From Halomonas sp. (GTDB lineage: Bacteria > Pseudomonadota > Gammaproteobacteria > Pseudomonadales > Halomonadaceae): a DNA stretch of 64,000 nucleotides. Position numbers and translations under genes: made by a program. The notes below the pieces were generated by a model. It made no database searches. It saw only the letters and a list, made by a program, of their open reading frames with translations, and was not told the origin of the DNA. The DNA lies in the NCBI RefSeq assembly GCF_017515565.1, contig NZ_JAFWFN010000031.1, positions 1 to 64,000 on the forward strand. The letters are read 5' to 3'. Below, piece after piece: positions 1 through 11,060 of this stretch (position 1 is its first letter; every line of letters starts with the position of its first letter).

Positions 1-318
1 CGGGCAGTAGATGCCTTGGCCCCTGAAGCAGAGTATCTGCTGGTAGATGGCAACCGCTTGCCGGGGCACGCGCTGCCGGGCCAGGCGGTGGTAAAGGGCG
101 ATGCCCGTCATCCGGCGATTGCCGCCGCGTCTATTTTAGCCAAAGTCGTTCGGGATGCGCAGATGGTGGCGCTGGATATGCGCTATCCTGAGTATGGCTT
201 CGCCCGACATAAAGGCTATCCCACGAAAGAGCACTTGGCAGCACTGGCCGCTCATGGGCCGCTTGCCGAGCATCGTCGCAGTTTCGCGCCAGTACAGCGT
301 CAGTTAGCGCTGCTGTAA
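1..318 (+). CDS. rnhB: Ribonuclease HII, C-terminal part (cut by the window edge)
   Basis: This is the 3' part of a reading frame open from base 1, so the true start lies before the window. The visible 105 residues contain the RNase HII run [18 protein letters not shown] (about residues 29-46 of the fragment), followed by the conserved [14 protein letters not shown] stretch. RNase HII cleaves the RNA strand of RNA-DNA hybrids and removes misincorporated ribonucleotides in the cytoplasm. The gene sits 38 bases before dnaE, the usual gammaproteobacterial order in which rnhB and dnaE close the lpx cluster. A TTG at base 16 is not a credible start because the same frame continues upstream without a stop. 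Confidence 0.93.
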   Translation, partial: RAVDALAPEAEYLLVDGNRLPGHALPGQAVVKGDARHPAIAAASILAKVVRDAQMVALDMRYPEYGFARHKGYPTKEHLAALAAHGPLAEHRRSFAPVQRQLALL

Positions 319-356
319 GCCTTCTCTATTTATCTAGTTCTGTTGCTGAGAGTCCC

Positions 357-3300
357 ATGACGGTTCCGTTCGTTCATCTACGTTTGCACAGTGAATACTC
401 TCTGGTTGATGGCTTGGTAAAACTCAAGTCATTGGTCAGTACCACCGCTGAGCGCGGGATGCCGGCGCTGGCCTTGACCGACGAGACCAACCTGTTTGGC
501 TTGGTAAAGTTTTACAAAGCCGCCCAAGGAGCCGCGCTAAAACCCATCATTGGCAGTGATTTATGGCTGCATAACCCCAACGATGACGCGCATCCGTACC
601 GTATAACGCTGCTGGCCATGGACGGGGTGGGGTACCGCAACCTCACCGAGTTAATTTCCAAAGGGTGGAGTGACGGCCAGCGCCAGGGGCGCGCTATTCT
701 GGATAAGCAGTGGGTGCTAGATCAAAGCGACGGCTTGATAGTGTTGTCCGGCGGACGCGAGGGGGAGATTGGCCGCCACTTATTATCTGAGCATGAACGT
801 GAAGCGCGGCTGTTGTTGGAGGAGTGGCAGCGCGCTTTTCCTGATCGCTTCTACCTAGAGCTGATTCGTACGGGGCGGCCGCTGGAGGAGGAGTGTGTTC
901 ACGCCAGTGTTAAGCTGGCGATTGAGTCAAACACGCCTGTAGTCGCCACCAACGACGTGCGCTTTCTGGAACGCGATGATTTTTGGGCCCACGAAACCCG
1001 CGTTGCTATCGGTGAAGGCAAAGCGTTGGACGATCCGCGCCGCGAGCGCCGTTATACCGAAGAGCAGTACCTGAAAAGCCCTGAGGAAATGGCAGCCCTG
1101 TTTGCTGATATTCCTGAAGCGCTAGGAAACAGCGTCATGATCGCCGAGCGCTGCAGTGTGGATGTGCGCTTGGGTGAGATTTTCCTGCCGGAGTTCGAAA
1201 TTCCCGAGGGCATGACCCAGGATGAATTTTTCCGCAAGGTCTCCCACGACGGTCTCACAGAGCGGCTTGATTTTCTCTTTCCTGCCGAACAGTACCCACG
1301 TGACAGCGATGCCTACCGCGAGATTGACCAGCGCTACCGGGATCGCCTTGAGTTTGAGCTGAACGTTATCATTCAGATGGGGTTCCCTGGCTACTTCCTG
1401 ATCGTTATGGACTTTATTCAGTGGGCGAAGGATAACGATGTGCCGGTAGGGCCGGGGCGTGGTTCGGGGGCGGGTTCGCTGGTGGCTTACGCGCAAAAAA
1501 TCACTGACCTTGACCCTATCGGTTACGACCTGCTTTTTGAGCGCTTTCTAAACCCCGAGCGTGTCTCCATGCCCGACTTTGACGTCGATTTCTGCATGGA
1601 AAAGCGCGACAAAGTGATTGAATACGTTGCCAACCGCTACGGTCGTAATGCGGTTTCCCAGATTGTTACCTTCGGTACCATGGCTGCCAAGGCGGTGGTG
1701 CGTGACGTAGCTCGCGCCCAGGGCAGGCCCTATTCGCTGGGCGACAAGCTCTCTAAGCTGATTCCCTTTGAAGTGGGCATGACCCTTGCCAAAGCGATTG
1801 AGCAAGAGCCCGCGCTAAAAGAGTTCATCGAGAAGGACGAAGAGGCCGAAGAGATCTGGGAGATGGCGCTCAAGCTAGAGGGCACCACTCGTGGCACCGG
1901 CAAGCACGCCGGGGGCGTAGTGATTGCCCCCACCAAGCTGACCGACTTCTCTCCGCTGCTTTGTGATGAAGATGGTTCAGGCTTAGTGGTTCAGTTTGAT
2001 AAAAACGATATTGAAGAAGCGGGGCTGGTGAAGTTTGACTTCCTCGGCCTGCGTACGCTGACGATTATCGACTGGGCCCTTAAAATGGTCGATAAAGTGC
2101 GGGGTGTTAACGGCCAAGAACCGCTTAACATCGACGCTATTCCGTTAGACGACGGCAAAACCTTCGAGATGCTCAAGCGGGCTGAAACGACCGCCGTCTT
2201 CCAGTTGGAATCCCGCGGTATGAAGGAGCTGATCAAGCGTCTGCTGCCAGATTCGTTAGACGATATGATCGCTCTGGTGGCCCTGTTCCGCCCCGGGCCG
2301 CTGCAGTCGGGCATGGTAGATGATTTTATCAACCGTAAGCATGGCCGCGCTGAAGTCTCTTATCCACACCCGGATTACCAGCATGAACTGTTGAAACCGG
2401 TGCTGTCGCCTACCTACGGCATTATCCTCTACCAAGAGCAGGTCATGCAGATCGCTCAGGTGATGGCGGGATACTCCCTGGGGCAGGCGGACATGCTGCG
2501 CCGCGCCATGGGTAAGAAAAAGCCCGAAGAGATGGCCAAGCAGCGCGCAGGCTTTATGGAAGGGTGTGCCGATAACGGCATCGACAAAGATTTGGCGGGC
2601 AACATCTTCGACCTGGTGGAGAAGTTTGCGGGCTATGGTTTTAACAAATCTCACTCCGCTGCCTACGCCCTGGTGTCCTATCAAACCGCCTGGCTGAAGG
2701 CTCACTATCCAGGGCCATTTATGGCCGCGGTTATGTCCACGGAAATGGATAACCTGGATAAAGTGGTGCCGTTAATTGAGGAGTGCCGCAACCTCAAGCT
2801 CACTGTTACCCCGCCGGATGTTAACGTCGGTGGCTACAGATTCACTGTCGATACCGAAGGCCGTGTGGTGTATGGGCTGGGGGCGATACGCGGTGTAGGC
2901 GAAGGGCCGATTGGCGCCATTGTTGAGGCCCGCAATACGGATGGCCCGTTCAAAGATCTGTTTGATTTCTGTCGTCGTCTTGACCCCAAGCGGATGAATA
3001 AGCGTACCTTGGAAGCGCTGATTCGATCAGGGGCGCTGGATACGCTTGGGCCCAACAGGGCAGTGCTTGCCGCCGCCATGGAAGACGCCCTAAAAGCCGC
3101 TGCTCAAAACCACGCCAACCAGAACCTGGGCATGCTGGATATGTTCGGTGAGTCGTTCACCGCAGAAGAGGAAGCGAGCGACCCTTACGCCGAATATCAT
3201 AACGCCCGTGAATGGACCGACCGCGAGCGGCTCTCCGGGGAAAAAGATACCCTGGGCCTCTACCTGACCGGTCACCCGATTGATGAGTACGAGCGGGAGC

Positions 3301-3860
3301 TAAAACGCTTTGTCTCTACGCGGATCAGCGATCTAAAACCTTCCCGCGAGCCGCAGCGGGTGGCGGGGCTGGTCGTGGCCATGCGCACGATGAAGTCCAA
3401 GCGTGGCGATACCATGGCGTTTATCACCTTGGATGACCGTACCGGGCGCATTGAAGCCTCGTTGTTTGGTGAACTGTTTGAGCAGCTACGCGGCCAGATT
3501 GAGTCTGATCAGGTGATTATCGTCGAAGGGGAGGTCTCAAATGATGACTTTTCTGGCGGTATGCGCCTGCGCGGCAAAGACGTAACGCCCATGGTGACGG
3601 CGCGTATACGCTATGGGCAGGCAGTGGAACTGGCACTAGATGCCGAGCAGATCAACGGCCGGTTGGTGGAAAGCCTGCGCGACAGTCTCACCCCCTACCG
3701 GGATGAAGCGGGCTTGCCCGTGCGTTTGCAGTACCGCCACCCGGATGCGGTGGCATGGCTGGAGCTAGCCGATGAGTGGAAGGTAGCCCCCAGCGATGAC
3801 TTGCTGCTCGCGCTGCGCGATGTTCAAGGGCAGGCAGGTGTGCAACTGCGCTATCGATAA
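357..3860 (+). CDS. dnaE: DNA polymerase III subunit alpha
   Basis: This 1167-residue protein has the length and layout of the replicative polymerase catalytic subunit, which makes new DNA in the holoenzyme at the fork. An N-terminal PHP domain begins with [13 protein letters not shown]. The palm carries the catalytic PDFDVDFCM motif (around residue 402) and the [12 protein letters not shown] segment with the third aspartate (around residue 560). Helix-hairpin-helix and OB-fold regions follow, and [10 protein letters not shown] near residue 923 is a plausible beta-clamp-binding segment. The ATG at 357 follows rnhB closely. The tail after about residue 1150 is typical, and nothing is truncated. 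Identification rests on near-collinear similarity with E. coli DnaE as I remember it. Confidence 0.98.
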   Translation: MTVPFVHLRLHSEYSLVDGLVKLKSLVSTTAERGMPALALTDETNLFGLVKFYKAAQGAALKPIIGSDLWLHNPNDDAHPYRITLLAMDGVGYRNLTELISKGWSDGQRQGRAILDKQWVLDQSDGLIVLSGGREGEIGRHLLSEHEREARLLLEEWQRAFPDRFYLELIRTGRPLEEECVHASVKLAIESNTPVVATNDVRFLERDDFWAHETRVAIGEGKALDDPRRERRYTEEQYLKSPEEMAALFADIPEALGNSVMIAERCSVDVRLGEIFLPEFEIPEGMTQDEFFRKVSHDGLTERLDFLFPAEQYPRDSDAYREIDQRYRDRLEFELNVIIQMGFPGYFLIVMDFIQWAKDNDVPVGPGRGSGAGSLVAYAQKITDLDPIGYDLLFERFLNPERVSMPDFDVDFCMEKRDKVIEYVANRYGRNAVSQIVTFGTMAAKAVVRDVARAQGRPYSLGDKLSKLIPFEVGMTLAKAIEQEPALKEFIEKDEEAEEIWEMALKLEGTTRGTGKHAGGVVIAPTKLTDFSPLLCDEDGSGLVVQFDKNDIEEAGLVKFDFLGLRTLTIIDWALKMVDKVRGVNGQEPLNIDAIPLDDGKTFEMLKRAETTAVFQLESRGMKELIKRLLPDSLDDMIALVALFRPGPLQSGMVDDFINRKHGRAEVSYPHPDYQHELLKPVLSPTYGIILYQEQVMQIAQVMAGYSLGQADMLRRAMGKKKPEEMAKQRAGFMEGCADNGIDKDLAGNIFDLVEKFAGYGFNKSHSAAYALVSYQTAWLKAHYPGPFMAAVMSTEMDNLDKVVPLIEECRNLKLTVTPPDVNVGGYRFTVDTEGRVVYGLGAIRGVGEGPIGAIVEARNTDGPFKDLFDFCRRLDPKRMNKRTLEALIRSGALDTLGPNRAVLAAAMEDALKAAAQNHANQNLGMLDMFGESFTAEEEASDPYAEYHNAREWTDRERLSGEKDTLGLYLTGHPIDEYERELKRFVSTRISDLKPSREPQRVAGLVVAMRTMKSKRGDTMAFITLDDRTGRIEASLFGELFEQLRGQIESDQVIIVEGEVSNDDFSGGMRLRGKDVTPMVTARIRYGQAVELALDAEQINGRLVESLRDSLTPYRDEAGLPVRLQYRHPDAVAWLELADEWKVAPSDDLLLALRDVQGQAGVQLRYR

Positions 3861-3912
3861 CGCTCGTCGATAGATAATGCACGGTTAAATAGCAGTAGGG
3901 CGAGTACCCAAC

Positions 3913-3940
3913 TTGCGTGGCAGGGTCAGGGTGCGATAAT
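3913..3940 (+). promoter_or_regulatory. Candidate sigma-70 promoter before accA
   Basis: TTGCGT at 3913-3918 and GATAAT at 3935-3940 are separated by 16 bases, and the start codon of accA is about 50 bases downstream. The match is moderate. It would let accA be expressed apart from dnaE, which ends 132 bases before accA. Confidence 0.3.
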
Positions 3941-3992
3941 GCTCTTTAATTTCTAATGACATATGCATGCTTACTTTGATCAGGCAGAGCCG

Positions 3993-4949
3993 ATGAATCC
4001 TAATTACCTCGATTTTGAACAGCCCATTGCCGAACTCCAGGCAAAAATTGAAGAGCTGCGTTTGGTCAGCTCCGATAGCCAGGTGAATCTCTCCGATGAG
4101 ATTGCTCGGCTGGAAGAGAAAAGTCGCAAGTTAACCGAATCTATCTTCAAGGATTTAACGCCCTGGCAGGTTTCGCGGATATCTCGCCATCCTCAGCGCC
4201 CATACACGCTGGATTATCTTGAGCATATTTTTACCGACTTTGACGAGCTTCACGGCGACCGCAATTTTGCTGACGACGCGGCACTGGTTGGCGGTATTGC
4301 GCGCTTGAACGATGCGCCGGTCATGGTCATCGGCCATCAAAAAGGCCGCGATGTAAAAGAGAAGGTGCGCCGGAACTTCGGCATGCCGCGCCCGGAAGGT
4401 TACCGTAAAGCCTGCCGTTTAATGGAAATGGCCGAGCGCTTTAAAATGCCGATTCTGACGTTTATCGATACACCTGGCGCTTACCCGGGTATCGATGCTG
4501 AAGAGCGCGGTCAGTCAGAAGCCATTGCGTATAACCTGGCCGTGATGTCGCGGCTGAAAACCCCCATTATCTCCACTGTTGTTGGTGAGGGTGGTTCTGG
4601 TGGCGCACTGGCGATAGGCGTGTGTGATGAGCTGCATATGCTGCAGTACTCTACCTACTCGGTAATTTCACCAGAAGGCTGCGCTTCTATCCTGTGGAAG
4701 AGCGCGGAAAAAGCCTCTGATGCCGCCCAGGCTATGGGGATTACCGCCGAACGTCTGAAAGAGTTAGGTTTTGTCGACGCGCTGATCAAAGAGCCACTGG
4801 GCGGCGCCCATCGCCACCCACTGACCACCGCCGAGCGTGTTAAGGAAGCCTTGGCAGGCAGCCTTGATCGCCTACAAAGCCTTGATGCCGATGCGCTGCT
4901 TGAGCGCCGCTACAAACGCTTGATGAGCTATGGCGCCCCAGCTGCCTAA
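3993..4949 (+). CDS. accA: Acetyl-CoA carboxylase carboxyltransferase subunit alpha
   Basis: AccA pairs with AccD to transfer the carboxyl group from carboxybiotin to acetyl-CoA, the committed step of fatty acid synthesis in the cytoplasm. From the ATG at 3993 the protein is 318 residues and begins [15 protein letters not shown], matching the family start. The in-frame ATG at 3963 would add ten residues with no family counterpart. Recognisable segments are [34 protein letters not shown] and [15 protein letters not shown]. The C-terminus RYKRLMSYG is also typical. The stop overlaps the tilS start by 20 bases, suggesting co-transcription and translational coupling. Confidence 0.97.
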   Translation: MNPNYLDFEQPIAELQAKIEELRLVSSDSQVNLSDEIARLEEKSRKLTESIFKDLTPWQVSRISRHPQRPYTLDYLEHIFTDFDELHGDRNFADDAALVGGIARLNDAPVMVIGHQKGRDVKEKVRRNFGMPRPEGYRKACRLMEMAERFKMPILTFIDTPGAYPGIDAEERGQSEAIAYNLAVMSRLKTPIISTVVGEGGSGGALAIGVCDELHMLQYSTYSVISPEGCASILWKSAEKASDAAQAMGITAERLKELGFVDALIKEPLGGAHRHPLTTAERVKEALAGSLDRLQSLDADALLERRYKRLMSYGAPAA

Positions 4950-6219
4950 GCCGCTGCTACGCTTGCTAAATGACGCCCTGGCGGAGACCCCGCCAGGGCG
5001 TACTATTTGGGTAGCGCTTTCCGGCGGGCTGGACTCGTCGCTGCTGCTGACGCTTGCGGCACACGTTTGCCGAGATGCGAGTCGCCCGCTGCGTGCTATC
5101 CACATAAACCATGGGCTGCAATCAGCCGCCAGCACCTTCGAGGTGCACTGCCGGTCACTGTGTGATGGTTTAGGCGTGCCGCTGACCGTGGTTCACGTGG
5201 TGGTGGAGAGCCAGGGAGAGGGCATTGAGAGCGCCGCACGGCATGCGCGTTATAGCGCCTTCAAGCAGTCTATTCCCCGCGGCGATTCGCTCTGGTTGGC
5301 CCAGCATCAGGATGACCAGGCGGAAACCCTGCTACTGGCCGCGCTGCGTGGCAGCGGTATTCGTGGCTTAGCGGGCATGCCCTACCGGCGTATGTGGCAA
5401 GGATTAACCCTGCTTCGCCCCTGGTTGAGTATTAGCAGGCGTACGTTAGCGGAGACCGCCAAGGCGCTGGCGCTGGAGTGGCATGAAGACCCCACCAACG
5501 TAGATGTGGCGTTTGACCGAAATCGCCTGCGCCTTCAAGTGATGCCGCAGCTTCAAACGCGCTGGCCAGGCGCCGCAAGCTCGCTTGCAAAGAGTGCCCA
5601 GCACGCCGGGGAAGCTGATCAGCTACTGGCCGAGTATGCGGCGAGCGAATTGGCAAGCCTTGCTGTGGGGGAGGGCTGTCTTGACACCTCCGCGCTAAGT
5701 CAGCGTAGCCACCCCCGCCAGCGCTTGCTGGTGCGTACCTTTTGCCAACAGTTAGGCTTACCTACTCCGCCCCAAAAACGCTTAGACAGCCTGTTGGCGC
5801 AGCTAGACGCCTCCACTGATGCGCAGGTGAAAGTGGTATGGCAGGGCGCTGAGGCGCGGGTATGGCGCCAGCGGCTCTACCTTATGGCCGCTTTGCCACC
5901 GCTGCCTGACTGGGAAGCGGCTTGGGAGGGTCAGCCAGGGCTTTCCACCCCGCTGGGAAAGCTGATGGTTTCAATGCCAGCCTCACGCTCGATGACGCTG
6001 CGCTGGCGTCAGGGGGGGGAAGTTATTGATCTTCCAGGCCGCGGCCGCCGGGATTTAAAGCGGCTGCTGCAAGAGAGTGGGCTGCCGCCTTGGGAACGCA
6101 AGCGCTTAATAGTGGTGTTAGAGGGAGAGACGTGCGTTGGCGTCATTCAACCGCCTGCCCAGGTGCTATGGCAGGCGAAGGACACTGTGTTTACTGTTAC
6201 TGACGTACGGCAAACGTAA
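4930..6219 (+). CDS. tilS: tRNA(Ile)-lysidine synthase
   Basis: TilS ligates lysine to cytidine 34 of the CAU-anticodon isoleucine tRNA, which switches its decoding from AUG to AUA. The 429-residue protein has the N-type ATP pyrophosphatase loop SGGLDSS near residues 31-37, the HQDDQAET motif near residue 123, and the [11 protein letters not shown] segment. A TilS substrate-binding domain and a C-terminal domain follow. Its ATG lies inside the last codons of accA, the usual accA-tilS pairing. The 3' end overlaps the convergent ppx gene by 23 bases, so the two transcripts are antisense at their ends. Confidence 0.95.
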   Translation: MAPQLPKPLLRLLNDALAETPPGRTIWVALSGGLDSSLLLTLAAHVCRDASRPLRAIHINHGLQSAASTFEVHCRSLCDGLGVPLTVVHVVVESQGEGIESAARHARYSAFKQSIPRGDSLWLAQHQDDQAETLLLAALRGSGIRGLAGMPYRRMWQGLTLLRPWLSISRRTLAETAKALALEWHEDPTNVDVAFDRNRLRLQVMPQLQTRWPGAASSLAKSAQHAGEADQLLAEYAASELASLAVGEGCLDTSALSQRSHPRQRLLVRTFCQQLGLPTPPQKRLDSLLAQLDASTDAQVKVVWQGAEARVWRQRLYLMAALPPLPDWEAAWEGQPGLSTPLGKLMVSMPASRSMTLRWRQGGEVIDLPGRGRRDLKRLLQESGLPPWERKRLIVVLEGETCVGVIQPPAQVLWQAKDTVFTVTDVRQT

Positions 6220-7735
6220 ATCCAGCCGCGGCCATAAACGTCTGCTCTTGCTCCATGTCGGTGCTGAGTAGTGTGGGTTCATCGCTGGTAGGCAGTGTCA
6301 CTGTCAGTAGTGAGTCCTCCACGCTAATTTCCGGCAATGGTGGTGTGCTCTCGGGCCGTGAGTGGTTGATCAGCACGGCAAGGCGCAGCAGACGGGCCAG
6401 TTTTGCACACCCTTCCTGATGTGAAATGGGCAGTGCCTGCCACTCTTTGAGCGGGAATTTGCGCCGGTGGGCGCGTACCAAAAACGCCAATAACCGCTGC
6501 TCCGGGCGTGAAAAGCCCGCCAAGTCGGAGTGTTCTAGCAAGTAAGCACCGTGACGATGGAACTGGCTATGCGAGATGGCTAGGCCAATTTCGTGCACAT
6601 GGCTGGCCCATATGAGGTAGTGGCCCTGTGTTTTGGTTAGTCCCCATGCCTTTTTTACTTTATGGAACAAGCGAGCGGCGGTATCGGCGACGTTTTCCGC
6701 TTGTCGAGAATCAGCATCGTAAATCCGTTTTAGCGCATCCACGCTCTTGGAGCGGGTATCTTCTGCGCTGTTGCGTCCAGCCATGTCATACAGCACGCCT
6801 TCCCGCAGGGCGCCGTCGGCAAAGCGCATTTGGGAAAGGTTAAAGGCTTCAAAGATAGCGCTCAAAATGGCGATGCCTGCCGGAAAAACTTTTGCCCGGT
6901 CGGGTTTTAGGCCGTCTAGCTCAACTTTATCTAAGTGTTTGCATTTCAGCAGACGTTCACGGAGCTTTTTCAATCCACTACGGGTGATTACGCCCTCTTG
7001 AGGCGTATCGCCGTAGGCGTATAGCACGCTTGCAGCGGCTTTAATCGTTCCGCTTGAGCCTACTGGGTCGTCCCAGCCAAGGCGCTGGTAAGGACGTTGA
7101 ATGTTGGCTAATTCAGAAAACGCCGCCAGCTCGGCGCGGCGCATGCGCTTTTCACTTAGCTCATCATCGGGGAAGAAACGGCGGCTAAAGGTAACGCAGC
7201 CCATCCGCAGGCTTTCCAGCGCTTTGGGCTCAAAAGACTCGCCAATGATAAATTCGGTAGACCCGCCGCCAATATCAACAATCAAACGTCGGCCATTTTC
7301 TGCTAAAGCGTGGGCAGCCCCTAAGTAAATCAAACGGGCTTCTTCTCGGCCTGCAATAATTTCAATGGCATGGCCGAGTTGGGCTTCGGCGCGCTCGATA
7401 AAGGCTTGGCTGTTATGGGCATCGCGCAATGCATTAGTGCCCACAATGCGCAGGTTGGCGTCTTCAATATCTTTTAGAAAGGGCGCAAACCGGCCCAAGC
7501 AGTCTAGCGCTCGCTGCATAGCGGCTTCGCTTAGGTAGCCCTGGTCATCTAACCCGGCGGCTAACTGCACTTTTTCACCCAGCCGAGCGACCACCTGCAG
7601 GCGCTCGTTTTGGTAGTTAGCCACCAGTAAATGGAAGCTATTTGAACCTAGGTCGATGGCAGCTAAGCGCTGCGGATCACCATAGTCAACGTCGTCCTGA
7701 ACTGCGGTGGTAGGGAGTGAAATGTCCTTGGGCAT
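6197..7735 (-). CDS. ppx: Exopolyphosphatase (Ppx/GppA family)
   Basis: This is a 512-residue member of the sugar kinase/Hsp70 fold that removes terminal phosphates from polyphosphate, or hydrolyses pppGpp in the GppA branch. The two phosphate-binding motifs are visible as AAIDLGSNSFHLLVA near residue 25 and VDIGGGSTEFIIGES near residue 150. A C-terminal HD-like domain contains HVHEIG. The length fits Ppx/GppA. Sequence alone does not separate the two activities here, but the name Ppx is the conventional one next to rho. The gene is divergent from rho, with the long rho leader region between them. Confidence 0.9.
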   Translation of the reverse strand: MPKDISLPTTAVQDDVDYGDPQRLAAIDLGSNSFHLLVANYQNERLQVVARLGEKVQLAAGLDDQGYLSEAAMQRALDCLGRFAPFLKDIEDANLRIVGTNALRDAHNSQAFIERAEAQLGHAIEIIAGREEARLIYLGAAHALAENGRRLIVDIGGGSTEFIIGESFEPKALESLRMGCVTFSRRFFPDDELSEKRMRRAELAAFSELANIQRPYQRLGWDDPVGSSGTIKAAASVLYAYGDTPQEGVITRSGLKKLRERLLKCKHLDKVELDGLKPDRAKVFPAGIAILSAIFEAFNLSQMRFADGALREGVLYDMAGRNSAEDTRSKSVDALKRIYDADSRQAENVADTAARLFHKVKKAWGLTKTQGHYLIWASHVHEIGLAISHSQFHRHGAYLLEHSDLAGFSRPEQRLLAFLVRAHRRKFPLKEWQALPISHQEGCAKLARLLRLAVLINHSRPESTPPLPEISVEDSLLTVTLPTSDEPTLLSTDMEQEQTFMAAAGFTFAVRQ

Positions 7736-8191
7736 GAGCTATCCTTCCTGTTGGCTATGCCAAGGTTGCGGCGCCCTCTGACTATTGTCAATTGTCAAAG
7801 GCTTGCGTTTATCGCAGCCCTTGACTACCATCGAGCTACTGGCTTGATCCGAGTTGGCTTGTTCGTCTAATTAACAAGCGTAGTGACTCGGTTATCCCGA
7901 GCAGTACGTATCCAGATGGCATCAGCCAGATGTCCAAGTCGTCAGATAACCCGCTGAAACAGCATTTTTCTGTGCCGATCAGATTAACTAGTTTATTAGC
8001 ACCCTCTCGCTAAGCAGTCATTGATGCCGTCATTTCTTAAGTTGGTATCTGATTCAAGACTGCCCAGCCTTCAGTATTCGAGTGTGTGCCTAGATGGGTT
8101 CTGAACGCATCACTCGGCGGAATGACCACGCCTCCTGTCTTATTCCCGGCGCCTAGCGCCCAGCTTTCATGAGCAACTTTCTAACACACCG
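7736..8191. other. 456-base non-coding region: divergent ppx/rho promoters and long rho leader
   Basis: No credible ORF lies between the divergent ppx and rho genes. In particular there is no thioredoxin gene here, although one is a frequent neighbour of rho. The best promoter-like match is TTGATC at 7844-7849 and TCTAAT at 7866-7871 with a 16-base spacer, reading towards rho. A transcript from it would have a leader of more than 300 bases. An imperfect hairpin lies at about 7796-7826. A long leader suits the Rho-dependent self-attenuation known for E. coli rho, but I cannot see the Rho-binding elements with certainty. Confidence 0.5.
7844..7871 (+). promoter_or_regulatory. Candidate rho promoter
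   Basis: TTGATC and TCTAAT are spaced by 16 bases. The -10 matches the sigma-70 consensus at five of six positions. The predicted start near 7878 would leave a leader of about 314 bases before the rho ATG at 8192. Confidence 0.35.
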
Positions 8192-9451
8192 ATGAATCTC
8201 ACTGAACTCAAGCAAAAATCCGTTCCCGAGCTGCTCGATATCGCCCGCGAAATGGGTATCGACAACTTAGCCCGTTCGCGCAAGCAGGACATCATTTTCG
8301 CTATCCTCAAGAAACACGCTAAAAGCGGTGAGGATATTTATGGCGATGGTGTGCTGGAAATTCTCCAGGATGGCTTTGGCTTCCTGCGCAGCGCCGACAG
8401 CTCCTACCTCGCCGGACCGGACGATATCTACGTATCGCCGTCACAGATTCGTCGTTTCAATCTGCGTAAAGGCGACTCCATTTCCGGCAAAATCCGCCCG
8501 CCAAAAGAAGGTGAGCGCTACTTTGCTCTGCTCAAAGTTAGTCAGATCAACTTTGATCGTCCCGAAAACGCCAAGCATAAGATTCTCTTTGAGAACTTAA
8601 CGCCGCTGTTTCCGGACGACCGCATGCGCATGGAGATTGGCAACGGGTCCACTGAAGACCTTACCGCTCGGATCATTGATCTGACCGCGCCGATCGGCAA
8701 AGGCCAACGTGGCCTGCTGGTGTCGCCGCCGAAAGCGGGTAAGACACTGATGCTGCAGAACATCGCGACATCGATTACGCGTAACAACCCAGAGTGTCAT
8801 CTGATCGTTCTGCTGATCGATGAGCGCCCTGAGGAAGTGACCGAGATGTCGCGCACCGTGCGCGGTGAAGTAGTTGCCTCTACGTTTGATGAGCCACCGG
8901 CCCGCCACGTGCAGGTGGCCGAAATGGTCATCGAAAAGGCTAAGCGTCTGGTTGAGCACAAAAAGGACGTGGTGATTCTGCTTGATTCTATCACCCGTTT
9001 GGCCCGTGCTTACAACACCGTAGTACCCAGCTCCGGCAAGGTACTGACCGGTGGTGTGGATGCCCACGCGCTTGAGAAGCCAAAACGCTTCTTCGGTGCT
9101 GCGCGTAATATCGAAGAGGGCGGCAGCCTGACGATTATTGCCACTGCGCTAGTTGATACCGGTTCGAAAATGGACGAGGTCATCTTCGAGGAGTTCAAGG
9201 GTACCGGCAACATGGAAGCGCACCTTGACCGCAAGCTAGCTGAGAAGCGTGTTTTCCCGGCGATCAATATTCGTCGCAGTGGTACCCGCCGTGAAGACCT
9301 GCTGGCCTCTGAAGATGAAATGCAGCGCATGTGGATTTTGCGCAAGCTGCTCAACCCGATGGAAGATACGGCTGCCACCGAGTTCCTGATTGATCGTCTG
9401 AAAGATACCAAGACGAACCTGGAATTCTTTGAAGCAATGAAGCGCCGTTAG
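8192..9451 (+). CDS. rho: Transcription termination factor Rho
   Basis: Rho is a hexameric RNA-dependent ATPase that loads on untranslated RNA and dissociates RNA polymerase. The 419-residue protein begins [15 protein letters not shown], the classic Rho start. It has the cold-shock-like RNA-binding domain with GFGFLRS near residue 63. The Walker A loop PPKAGKT is near residue 178, and the [10 protein letters not shown] and [11 protein letters not shown] segments follow. The length equals that of E. coli Rho. No strong ribosome-binding site precedes the ATG, which is consistent with a gene controlled through its long leader. Confidence 0.98.
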   Translation: MNLTELKQKSVPELLDIAREMGIDNLARSRKQDIIFAILKKHAKSGEDIYGDGVLEILQDGFGFLRSADSSYLAGPDDIYVSPSQIRRFNLRKGDSISGKIRPPKEGERYFALLKVSQINFDRPENAKHKILFENLTPLFPDDRMRMEIGNGSTEDLTARIIDLTAPIGKGQRGLLVSPPKAGKTLMLQNIATSITRNNPECHLIVLLIDERPEEVTEMSRTVRGEVVASTFDEPPARHVQVAEMVIEKAKRLVEHKKDVVILLDSITRLARAYNTVVPSSGKVLTGGVDAHALEKPKRFFGAARNIEEGGSLTIIATALVDTGSKMDEVIFEEFKGTGNMEAHLDRKLAEKRVFPAINIRRSGTRREDLLASEDEMQRMWILRKLLNPMEDTAATEFLIDRLKDTKTNLEFFEAMKRR

Positions 9452-9524
9452 GCGCTGCATTACGGCTAAGCACTAGCGATAGCAACGCCTGACAGCCGGG
9501 GTGAAGTGCCTTGAGGAGAGAGCC

Positions 9525-11018
9525 TTGAAGTACCACGACTTGCGCGATTTTATTGCGGCCCTAGAAGCGCAGGGTGAACTCAAGCGAATTAAAGCTGAAG
9601 TTGACCCCTACCTGGAAATTACTGAAATCTGCGACCGCACGCTGCGTGCCGGTGGCCCTGCATTACTTTTTGAGAATGTGAAGGGGCACGACATGCCGCT
9701 GTTGGGCAATCTGTTTGGTACACCCAAGCGGGTAGCACTGGGCATGGGGCAGGATTCCGTAGAGGCGCTGCGCGAAGTAGGTAAGCTACTGGCATTCTTA
9801 AAAGAGCCAGATCCGCCCAAAGGGCTAAAAGACGCCTGGGATAAGCTGCCAATCTTCAAGCAAGTGCTTAGCATGGGCCCAAAAAGTGTCAAGCGCGCGC
9901 CGGTGCAGGACGTCGTTTATGAAGACGATGAGGTTGATCTAGGCCGATTGCCCATTCAGCACTGCTGGCCTGGCGATGCAGCCCCCCTGGTGACGTGGCC
10001 GCTGGTGATTACCAAAGGCCCTCACAAAAAGCGTCAAAACCTGGGGATTTACCGTCAGCAGAAAATCGCCAAAAACCGCCTGATTATGCGCTGGCTCTCC
10101 CATCGCGGCGGCGCTTTGGACTTTCTTGAGTTTCAAAAAGCTCATCCTGGCGAGCCGTTTCCGGTCGCCGTAGCGCTAGGCGCTGACCCGGCAACGATTT
10201 TGGGTGCAGTGACTCCAGTGCCAGATTCGCTCTCTGAATATGCCTTTGCCGGGCTACTGCGCGGTTCACGCACTGAGCTGGTGAAGTGTGGCCACGCTGA
10301 TCTTGAAGTGCCCGCCTCCGCTGAGATTATTCTTGAAGGCTTTATTTACCCGGATGATATGGCACCAGAAGGGCCGTTTGGTGACCATACCGGTTATTAC
10401 AATGAGGTCGATCACTTCCCGGTGTTCACCGTTACGCGGATGACCATGCGCCGCGACGCCATTTATCACTCCACCTATACAGGCCGCCCACCCGACGAGC
10501 CCGCCATTTTAGGCGTCGCGCTTAACGAAGTGTTTGTGCCGATTTTGGCTAAGCAGTCTCCTGAAATTGTCGATTTCTACCTGCCGCCAGAAGGGTGCTC
10601 CTACCGCATGGCCGTAGTGACGATGAAAAAGCAGTACCCCGGACACGCTAAGCGCGTGATGATGGGTGTATGGAGCTTCTTACGCCAGTTTATGTACACC
10701 AAGTTTGTCATTGTGCTGGACGACGACGTGGATGCGCGCAACTGGGAAGATGTCATGTGGGCGATCACCACCCGGATGGACCCGGCGCGGGATACGGTGA
10801 TGATAGAAAATACCCCCATCGACTATCTCGATTTTGCGTCGCCTGTATCTGGGCTAGGGTCCAAGATGGGGCTGGATGCGACCAATAAATGGCCAGGCGA
10901 AACCGACCGCGAGTGGGGCACGCCGATTGTGATGGACGAAGCGGTGAAGACGCGAGTCGATGAGCGTTGGGATGAGTTGGGCATCGATATTCCGTTACCC
11001 GCACCTCGCCACAGTTGA
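9525..11018 (+). CDS. ubiD: 4-hydroxy-3-polyprenylbenzoate decarboxylase
   Basis: UbiD removes the ring carboxylate from the prenylated hydroxybenzoate intermediate of ubiquinone synthesis, using the prenylated FMN made by UbiX. A GTG at 9501 opens the frame, but the TTG at 9525 is preceded by GAGGAGAG at a six-base spacing. It gives 497 residues beginning [10 protein letters not shown], the family's usual length and start. Recognisable regions are [12 protein letters not shown] near residue 285 and [10 protein letters not shown] shortly after, which form part of the prFMN and metal site. The next gene is fre, the same order as in E. coli. Confidence 0.95.
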   Translation: MKYHDLRDFIAALEAQGELKRIKAEVDPYLEITEICDRTLRAGGPALLFENVKGHDMPLLGNLFGTPKRVALGMGQDSVEALREVGKLLAFLKEPDPPKGLKDAWDKLPIFKQVLSMGPKSVKRAPVQDVVYEDDEVDLGRLPIQHCWPGDAAPLVTWPLVITKGPHKKRQNLGIYRQQKIAKNRLIMRWLSHRGGALDFLEFQKAHPGEPFPVAVALGADPATILGAVTPVPDSLSEYAFAGLLRGSRTELVKCGHADLEVPASAEIILEGFIYPDDMAPEGPFGDHTGYYNEVDHFPVFTVTRMTMRRDAIYHSTYTGRPPDEPAILGVALNEVFVPILAKQSPEIVDFYLPPEGCSYRMAVVTMKKQYPGHAKRVMMGVWSFLRQFMYTKFVIVLDDDVDARNWEDVMWAITTRMDPARDTVMIENTPIDYLDFASPVSGLGSKMGLDATNKWPGETDREWGTPIVMDEAVKTRVDERWDELGIDIPLPAPRHS

Positions 11019-11060
11019 CCTGACGGTGCGGATCAAACGACTTTCCACAAAGAGGCTTTA

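Noticed and set aside
1122-2705. Several minus-strand ORFs of 80-150 codons inside dnaE
   Set aside because: They lie wholly within a strongly conserved gene on the other strand and have no ribosome-binding sites or recognisable protein features.
7736-8191. A thioredoxin gene or small RNA before rho
   Set aside because: No frame with a thioredoxin WCGPC motif exists here and I see no convincing promoter-terminator pair for a separate RNA.
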